64,000 nucleotides of DNA from Megascapheus bottae (taxonomy: Eukaryota > Chordata > Mammalia > Rodentia > Geomyidae), in contig JANJXV010000024.1 in NCBI GenBank assembly GCA_024803745.1, positions 21,923,927 to 21,987,926 of the forward strand, in the 5' to 3' direction. The notes below the pieces were generated by a model. That model was not told the DNA's origin and did not search any database. It saw nothing but the letters and a program-made list of their open reading frames with translations. A program made the translations under genes and the position numbers. Shown here one piece after another: positions 56,405-64,000 of this stretch (position 1 is its first letter; each line of letters starts with the position of its first letter).

Positions 56405-57085
56405 GAGATACTAATGCCATTAGCACAATGATGCTCACTGCAACATTATTTACCATAATGAAGATATGGAACCAATCCAGATATCCCTCAGTAGATGAAT
56501 GGATCAAGAAGATATGGTACTTATACACAATGGAATTCTATGCTGCCATCAGAAAGAACGACACAGCCCCATTTGTAAGGAGATGGAATGACTTGAAAAA
56601 ATCATATTAAGTGAAGTAAGCCAGACTCAAAGGAACATAGGCTCAATGGTTTCCCTCATTTGTAATAATTAGTATGCATCTAGGACTCTCCTAGCAGAGG
56701 ATTACAATAGTGCAAAACCTAGGTTCCTAAGGTCATATAAGATGAGACTAAATGAAAGGATCTCTAGGATATGGAAACAAGAGCTTTATCTTGTGTGATT
56801 GTTGTTCTTAATGTACTACGTTATTTCTCTTCTCCTTTTTTGTCCTTTGGTTAATCTCATGTTGGCACTGTATCTGACTTTGTTACCTATATATTGTATA
56901 TACGTTTATTTATTTGAAATAGGAAAAGGAAGAGGGAGAAACAAGATGATTAGGAGGGGGTAAGGGGAGGGAAATGGGGACAAAAACATGAGAAGGAATA
57001 TCAATTTGTGAGAAGTAATGCACCTACTATCTGGTGAATGTAACTATGTAACACCTCTATACATTACCCCGACAATAAAACATTT
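56405..57085 (+). mobile_element. L1 fragment, ORF2 end and 3' UTR
   Basis: The + strand frame contains TIMKIWNQSRYPSVDEWIKK and WYLYTMEFYAAIRKND, the ORF2 C-terminal end. A G-rich 3' UTR and a CCCGACAATAAAACA terminus follow. It is 5'-truncated. Confidence 0.93.
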
Positions 57086-57329
57086 AAAATATGCAAATTG
57101 AAAGCTAGGTGCACTAGATATGCACACAAAATGAGACCAAGCAAAGATACTCTGAGGAGAGAAACACAAAGGCACAATGCCTAAGTGCCTCTTCTTATTG
57201 TAAAGCAATATATATATACTGAAATGAACTCCAAGATATGGAAACAAAAGACATTTTTACAAGTTTTTAGTTTTTGACAGTTTCATCTTCTTCACTTTAT
57301 GTGTGATGGATCAATGTATATCTTCAAGA

Positions 57330-57530
57330 GGGCTGGGGAGAGAATGCAGAACTCAAGGAAAAAGCAGCAGTGGAGCTCACTGAACACGGATGAAAGTGAT
57401 CTATCCAGCCCGTGGCTGGAGATAGGAGGGAGGGACCGGGAGGGATTGAGCACACTGTGCTAAAGGCAATGTTCTCATGTGGATGTAATCCCTCTGTATA
57501 TCACCCCATAATAAAAATAGAGTAAATTAA
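57330..57530 (+). mobile_element. L1-like 3' end
   Basis: GGAGGGAGGGACCGGGAGGG, then TCATGTGGATGTAATCCCTC, TGTATATCACCCC and ATAATAAAAATAG, resembling 31425-31590. Confidence 0.55.
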
Positions 57531-57539
57531 TTTCAGAAA

Positions 57540-58229
57540 CCATTGCTCATGGATGGGGACTTATATAGTAACAAGGGTGATTTATTTAATGCGTTCAAGC
57601 CTGTATTTTTAATATTTAGTTATGCATACTTCATTTTGTAATACACACATTACATTGATCATAGAAATAAATGCCTTTTAATTATATAAAGCTTCGTGTT
57701 CATGACAATTTCTATATGAAAAGTCTAGGGACCTCTATATCTGGAAAAGTGATCCAGTCCGATGTGTTTGTTGTTGTCTTAAAAGGAATACCTATGCGTA
57801 GACCACAACTTGGAATGCTGTGACTGATTGATGATTCTTTGATAATTTTTCAGAATAATATAGAATAAATACAAGCAGAACCAAAAAAAAGGCTTAACTT
57901 ATTTGGGCAGAAAGCTTGCTACCTTTCACTGAAAGACTTAAAAATATACTTGCTAAAATGGCAGCGTTCTATGCATTTTCTGAATTATACAACTTAGCAG
58001 GGTGTACCTGTTTTGTGAATGAAGACCTACTCTAAATGAAGTGTCACAGAGTTCCTCTAGGGGCAGGCTTTTTCTATGTCCTGCAGCACCCCCTTTCCGC
58101 TCCCCCCCCTCCCCGCACTCCTCCCCTCCCCACCAAGGTGAGCAGAAGGATTGGATAAGCAACCTCGAAAGATGAACTTGAGTTTAACTTCATAGCACCT
58201 TTTCTTGGAAGAAAAGCCATCGCTTGAAG
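57540..58229. other. Upstream region of TRBV29-like gene
   Basis: No gene. The last 200 bases before the leader contain a C-rich run (CCCCCCTCCCC, 58100-58115) and AGTGTCACAGAG at about 58039, a weak CRE-like match. Confidence 0.45.
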
Positions 58230-58827
58230 ATGTGGACTCTCCTGCTACTTCTCCTGGGAGGAGGTAGCTATATCATGGGCCAGGGCGCAGGGTCAGTATT
58301 AATGCTGAGTAGAGATAAGAGGAGACTTTCGCTCTTGAGGGCCTGGAGTCTTCGGTAAGAAGATAAGGGAGATGTAATAGATCAGAGAGTTCTTAGTGAA
58401 TATCAAAGCAAAGGGAAACAGTGTCCCAGGGTCTTTGGAAGCTGATTTGATATTGGGATAAATAAGAGACTACCCTGTCTGAGGAGATGGCTGTCTTCAA
58501 ACTTGGCTGGTTTCATGGATCTCTTCTCTTTAAACCAGGCTCTGTGTCCAGTGTTCTCGTCTATCAAATACCAGTCCTGGACATATGTCATCACCGGGCC
58601 TCCATGACAATCCAGTGTCGGGTTGACAGCCAAGTCACCACGATGTTCTGGTACCACCAGCCTTTAGGACAGAGCTTGACGCTGATTGCAAGTGAAAATC
58701 AAGGACATGAGAGTGGATTTTCTAGCAAGTTTTCCATCAGCCGTCCAAACCTAACATTCTCAACACTGACCATAAGCAACCTGAGCTCCGAAGACAGCAA
58801 CTTCTACCTCTGTAGTGCCGGAGGATC
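58230..58827 (+). CDS. TRBV29: TRBV29-like V segment, intact
   Basis: The short leader exon 58230-58263 (MWTLLLLLLGG plus a split codon) has donor GTAGCT. The intron is 275 bases, longer than in the other V genes. The V exon is 58539-58827 after TTTAAACCAG. The domain runs SVSSVLVYQIPVLDICHHRA, Cys23 in IQCRVDSQVT, Trp41 in MFWYHQ, PLGQSLTLIASENQG, ISRPNLTFSTLTISNLSSED and Cys104 in YLCSAG. The poly-Leu leader, VDSQVT and ISRPNLTFSTLT are diagnostic for TRBV29. A probable N-glycosylation site NLTF lies in FR3. CDR2 is a few residues shorter than in human. Confidence 0.94.
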
Positions 58828-58866
58828 CACAGTGCTGGAGACATATCAGAGATATGGGCAAGAACC
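58828..58866 (+). other. 23-RSS of TRBV29-like gene
   Basis: The heptamer is CACAGTG (perfect), the spacer 23 bases and the nonamer GCAAGAACC. Confidence 0.9.
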
Positions 58867-61260
58867 ACAACCACCCATATTTCCCTCGATGAGCCTGAGA
58901 ATGGGAGATGGGGTGAGGGGAAACCACAGCTCCTGAGCAGAGACATCTGCTTCCATGTTTGGGGGCCAGCACGAGTATAAATGGTAGACTGGGGGTAGGC
59001 AGACCCCGATTCACTGGGAACTCCATCACAAACTAGATAAGTGGCTCTGGGGAGCCTGAGGGTAAAATGGTATTAAAAGATGAATAGAAATACTTGGTAA
59101 GGATAGTCTGATATATTTTCCTTCAAGTGATAGAGTCAGAAGTATACCTTTGCTGTTTATCTGAAGGATATATTTTACCTATTTTTCTCATTTTATCTCA
59201 GAGTTATAGGATCATTTTTGACCATCATAATGTGACTTGAAAGGACCTGAATCATGTGTATATCATGCTCTATTGCATTGATAACATTCTGGTTAGACTT
59301 AGTAAATTGAACTATAAAAAGTACTTTATGGGGCCCATATGACCCATGCATGCTGCAACAATGTAAGATATGCAACTTTTCCGGGACTTGCTACATTGCT
59401 GAGCTTTAGAGCTGTCTAGAGGGATGAGACATATTGGAATAACTCCTCTAAAGTGGGCAATAAACTCCTGTACTTTATATTATCCACCAAGAATAAAGAC
59501 AGGCAAGTCTTAATCTTTTTGCCTGTAAAATTGGGCTTTTGGACATATTGCATTTGATTCTGATCTGTCCGCTGTAAAATCTGTAAAACTAAGACCAGTG
59601 AAGAAGAGATGCAATAGCTGAGAATGTTTGTGATGAAAACTTCCTGAGTCTTGCTTCCCATATTTGGAGCATAAAATAGAAAATACAGTTGTTCTTGACT
59701 GAACTCAGGACCTTGCACTTGCCAGGCACCAGCTCATCCACTGAGCTAAATCCCTAGCACCAATAGAGATGTTCTTAAGAGCTGATGGCAAATGCTTCAT
59801 GTCACTTAAGCTTCAATAAAATAAGTGCATACTTGGGTGAAATAAGTTCACTGTGTCCTGGTTATCACTTCAGCGATACATCCCAGGCTACAGTTTTATT
59901 AACCACCTGTGACTTGTGAGGTAGACACACAAGTTATCTGAAGAAGTCTTACAGATAAGTGGCAAGAGATAACAGAGGCCAGGGATTTATGTAGAGTTCT
60001 AAGACTCAGAAATGCTGCCCTCTGTAGATGGAGCCCCTCTTAGTAATATGTCATGATACCAGGCTGAGGCACCCCAGAGAGTCACCTACCTTTGGTTTGG
60101 TACCTCAGGCACAGTCTGACGTGCTAGGCTAGCAAGTTAAAGGAAATCCTATTTCTAGGGGGACTTGACTAGAACTCTTGACAGTTCTGATCAGATATTC
60201 CTTGTCTTAGGATATTGTGTGCTCAATATGCCCTACAAAAACAAAGCAACAACAACAGAGCACGTGTGCATTTCCCAGTCTCGGATGCAGGCATTCCCCA
60301 CTGCTGTTTTCAGCCACTCTGCGGCCTGGTGACCTGCAGGTGGTGAGGTAACTTTTCTTCTCAGGACAGGGAGGGAGAACAGCTGGTTGTCAAGACAATG
60401 TTGGGATGATGAACACAGGAAAACACTGCTTCCATTTACAGTGGAAGACCCGCTTGGGCTTCTTTGGCCTGAAGAGATGAGACTCAGGCAGGGGAAGGGC
60501 CAGGGCCCTACGACATCCAGTGACTTCCTGTCATTGCTTTATCTTACTCCATGAGAGGAACGAAGTGTGGGTCAGATGTACACTTAGAGCACAAAGAAGC
60601 TCCTCTCAGTTCAATGGATTGGATAGGAAGATCAAACAGGAGGAGTTTTGGAAACATTTATTACATTGAGGGGATGGCTGATGAATAGGGAGCTGTCAAG
60701 TTCTTTAGGAGTCTGAGATTTTCATGGTTCTCTTTTCTGTCAAGGATCGTTCACAGGGGTATGTTTTATAATACTTTAGAAATAGGAAAATTAGGAGTTT
60801 ATCCAATAATTTAGTGAAATGGAAGATGATAAATACCACTGTCAGGACATTTGCCTCTCTCATTGCTTAGAATGTCCTATAACCTTTTAAAGCCACCTTT
60901 GTTTACCCTGGAAATCTGTCCAAAATAAAAAGATAGTGAAAAATCCCACCTCCTGAGTGTTCATAGCCTGATGTGTCATTGCATGCCAAGATTGGGTCTT
61001 AGGAAGGATTTAGATACACTTCTGCATGATGCTGAGTCCTGGGCTCATTTTGTTTCTGCTTTAATTTACCTTTGGCCTTTCTCCCCATCTGTGCCTTGCC
61101 ACAATTCCAGGGCTGGTGCTGCAACAAACTTTTCACCCTCTGCTTGGCTGAAGCCAAGGCCATATGTTCTCTGAAGTCTTTGTTCATAAGTAAGCAATGT
61201 ACACAGCTGTGTGAAGGCAGCCTCCCATTGCTGAGGCTTTTTCTTCAGGGAGGATGGTGA
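58867..61260. other. Intergenic 3' of TRBV29-like gene
   Basis: No V, D, J or trypsinogen exon recognised. A diverged ID-type fragment in minus orientation is at about 59690-59762 (reverse reads GGTGCTAGGGATTTAGCTCA). Confidence 0.55.
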
Positions 61261-61264
61261 TTGC

Positions 61265-61880
61265 TGGGTGTTTCACGAGAGATGTGGCTGTTTTCTTCAC
61301 TGTGCAACTGCATTTTAATTTGATATACTTCCATTTGTTGAAGAAGTTATCTTTTCTGCAATGCATTTTTTTAGCATCTCTGTTAAAAAGTCAGATGGCT
61401 GTGGCTGTACAAGTTATTTCTGCATCTTCTATTCTATCCTGTTGCTCTATGATATTGTTTGGAGAGCCCAGTAGCATGCAAGCTCTTTTACTATGAATTT
61501 GCAGTATATTTTCAGTCTGGCTATTGTACTTCCTCTAGCATTGCTCTTATCACTCCATGTTGTTTTTGTTATTTGGGGTTGGTGAGTTTTTGTGGTGCTG
61601 TTGTTGTTGGTCTGTTTGGTTGTAATTTCTGGGGTTTTTTTGCTTTTATTCTTACAAGTGAAATTTAAGATTTATTTTATTTCTGTATGTTCTTTTAATG
61701 AAGATTTCACTAAATAAGTGGATGGCTTTTAGTAATACACCTGTTTTCACAAGATTATTTCTGTCAATAAAAAAGAGAACTTTCATTTTCCAGTATTTTA
61801 TTCAATTTCTTTCAAGAAAGTTATATAGTTTTTGCTGTAGCAGTCTTTCACACTCTAGGTTAGCTCATTCTTAACTCTTT
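61265..61880 (-). mobile_element. Diverged L1 ORF2 fragment
   Basis: The + strand text TTATTTCTGCATCTTCTATT, TGCTCTATGATATTG, GTACTTCCTCTAGCATTGCT and AAGTGAAATTTAAGATT follows the order of an inverted L1 ORF2 region. It has many stops and is old. Confidence 0.65.
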
Positions 61881-61899
61881 ACTATTTTCTTTTGGGGGG

Positions 61900-64000
61900 T
61901 GTGCATTGTGAATGAGAGCTCTTTCCTGGTATCATCTACCCAAAGTGAAGTTTCTTGACCCCCAAAAGTTTGTGCAACATTACCAGTTCTATTTCAGTAA
62001 GAACTGACCATGTCTTGGAAGTGAGTTGTGTATATAACATAGTGTAGATAGATAGATTACATATATGCTATGTAATTATTTACTTTCTTCCTTCTATCTC
62101 TGCCTATGCTTATCATGTAGATACACACACATGTATAATCACAAATGCCATTGAGATAAGACCTTTTCCAGCTTCTTTACTTTTCAGTTTTTCCTTATAG
62201 ACTAGTCCACTTGGACTGTAACTGAGTTTTGCTAATTATTTGTTGAGTAAATTAACATGAGTTTAAAGAGAAACAATGGGGGGAAACTCCAAGATGTTCA
62301 TTTGAAAGCACATCTAGCAAACAGTATCTTCTCTGTTGGAACTAAAACAAAAACAAACAGCAACAACAACAACAAAAACAGAATGAAAGCAACAGAAAGA
62401 AGCTATCCTTTACAGAATTTGTGTACAGAGTTCAATTATGAAACATTCAAGATGAGAAAAACAATGCAAAAGACTTCATAGACCAGCCCATGAGATTGAG
62501 GGCAGCCACAGGGAAGGGTAGAGGTAAAAGAAAGAAAAGAAGAAGAAACTCAGAAACCTCATTTTTCATAGGCCACTGCAGCATGCACAGTACAGACAGT
62601 TCCTGGAATATGCATAGCAAACTAGCCTAGAAACTTTAGCTCTTCTTCCCCACATAAGATTATGATGTAGTATAGGGAAACCTTCAAAGCTCATTGCCTT
62701 TCCTTGTCTCTGAGCACCTATGGCACTCAAAGTGATAGATGAATCCAGAGCACGCAGCTCCGATGGGTGCTAGCCCACACGGCCAGCCTGATTGTGTGGA
62801 AGTCAAATCACTGAGAGCTTAACACGTGGGGATGTCGTGTTGCTACAGTGCTGTTCCTTATCCTTTAGGGCCACTGATATGGAGAGCTCTGGGTGGGGCA
62901 GAGTGAATGGTCATGAGCCATCTTGTACTGACATTGTTTCAGTGGCTTAACATCAGGAGTAGAAGGGTATGTGACCCTGAAAGGTAATGCTGCTGTAGTC
63001 ATTCAGAGTGCATAGTGGCACTTGCATTGTCTTTTTTTTTAATCCTATAATTGCCCCTTCCAGCTGACATTTCAGAAGCAGACAGAGACCTGGATCTCTT
63101 GCAGAGTCACCAGCATCAATTCCTTCATAGGAATGGACAGGAAAGACAGAGTAGATGGCCACTGGAAGAGGTTGTGACTTCTGCACCAGCTGGTTCTCTG
63201 GGGGTGGAGTGGGAAGAAGGGGGAAGCAGAATGATGACAAACTAGTGACTTCATGCCATGAATTAGTACCTCATTAAAACATATTATATATATATATCTT
63301 TGTTGATAATGGAGATTGAACATTGTTCTAACCCCCAATTTGGGGTTATAAAATTCTAGAGCAGGCTGTACACTCCAATTGATGGGGATTTTACATCAAC
63401 CTTTGTACAGATCACCAAGGCAAAGAAAGGACCAGCCTGTCAGGACAGGACAGCCTGAGCAAAGAAAGTAGAAGATATCCTAACATTGAGAGAGCAGAGA
63501 GAACATGTTGGATAAACTTAACTTTGGCTAGAATACTACAAAACATACACCATCTGTGAGCCTTGGAAGCATGGAGATTCTGTTCAAATCTCAGACACCT
63601 AAAGAACACCCCATCTCCCTAAGCAACTCCTGGTTCCTGACCTTCCTGTCCTGTCATTAGGAGGAATGCAACACATCTTTCCTCTCCCAGTCCTTGAGAG
63701 CTCTGAATGGCATGCTTGCTACCCCAGCCAGTAATTGCTCAAACTAAGGTACATTAGAGTCACAAAGTCAGAGGATGTCAAGGACCCCTGGCCATTCTCC
63801 CTTCTTATAAACCTTGTCTCTTCGGAGAAAGGAAGCCCAGGGATGGAAGTAAAGCCTTTGATTTCCTTCTGTCCCCATCCCAGCAGGGTGTAAGGATGTG
63901 GCCTGGGAAAGAAAATATGGAAGAAAGTAAAGGAACTGAAGTCTGTGAGAAAGAAAGCCTAGAATTTTACACAGCAGCTATAGAATGAAAAAAATGAGGA
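61900..64000. other. Gene-free right end
   Basis: No coding feature recognised. There are short AT repeats near 63283-63297. The small open frames (for example 62953-63240) look random. Confidence 0.5.

Noticed and set aside
1..64000. CRISPR arrays, phage, insertion sequences or bacterial operons
   Set aside because: Nothing of this kind is present. Split exons with GT-AG introns, RSS, SINEs and L1 show a mammalian genome.
58867..64000. Search for TRBD, TRBJ, TRBC, inverted TRBV30 or trypsinogen exons
   Set aside because: No FGxG J motif with a 12-RSS, no constant-domain exon and no protease motif could be recognised. They must lie beyond the window.

Overview
The window is a stretch of a mammalian T-cell receptor beta variable (TRBV) gene cluster. 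All V segments lie on the + strand. Each has the germline V layout: a leader exon of about 50 bp ending in a split Gly or similar codon, an intron of roughly 80 to 280 bp, a V exon of about 290 to 298 bp with Cys23, Trp41 and Cys104, and directly after it a recombination signal with a heptamer, a spacer of about 23 bp and a nonamer. No D, J or C segments and no trypsinogen genes were recognised. The host looks like a rodent: tRNA-Ala/ID-like SINEs are abundant and usually fused to a second tRNA-like monomer. This dimer resembles, from memory, the IDL-Geo SINE of kangaroo rats, pocket mice and gophers, so a geomyoid rodent is a tentative guess. Gene names below follow human TRBV nomenclature by sequence resemblance only.

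Layout. Positions 1-7440 hold copy A of a tandem segmental duplication: TRBV13-like (frameshifted), TRBV10-like and TRBV11-like. A TRBV7-like gene follows at 8.0 kb. Positions 10623-16775 hold copy B: TRBV13-like (intact), TRBV10-like (intact) and a truncated TRBV11-like relic. Then come a TRBV12-like pseudogene (18.6 kb), an intact TRBV12-like gene (21.7 kb), a TRBV16-like gene that has lost Cys23 (25.7 kb), a TRBV18-like relic (26.9 kb), intact TRBV19-like (28.2 kb) and TRBV21-like (29.8 kb) genes, and a tandem trio of TRBV23-like genes (37.0 and 38.9 kb intact, 40.4 kb destroyed and carrying a SINE). A V-poor, repeat-dense stretch (41-53 kb) separates these from intact TRBV27-like (53.1 kb) and TRBV29-like (58.2 kb) genes. 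The last 5 kb shows no gene.

In total 12 V segments look functional by sequence and 6 are broken or suspect. Gene order follows the human 3' half of the locus (13-10-11-12-16-18-19-21-23-27-29). The exceptions are a TRBV7-like gene inserted between the 11-like and 13-like members and the absence of recognisable 14, 15, 17, 20, 22, 24, 25, 26 and 28. Each V segment is a cassette for V(D)J recombination: its RSS is cut by RAG1/2 and joined to a D-J unit outside the window, and its own upstream promoter then drives the rearranged beta chain. Promoter decamers of the CRE type (AGTGATGTCA or its reverse) are visible about 100-135 bp upstream of several leaders.

The rest is repeats: L1 3' ends and ORF2 fragments, ID/B1-type SINEs, MIR relics, a solo-LTR-like insertion, and several polypurine/polypyrimidine tracts, two of which coincide with V-exon breakpoints. 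I found no bacterial-type system and no wholly unknown gene system. The notable features are the divergent fate of the duplicated V triplet, the CDR2-focused divergence of the TRBV10 pair, the Cys23-less TRBV16, and the modular SINEs.
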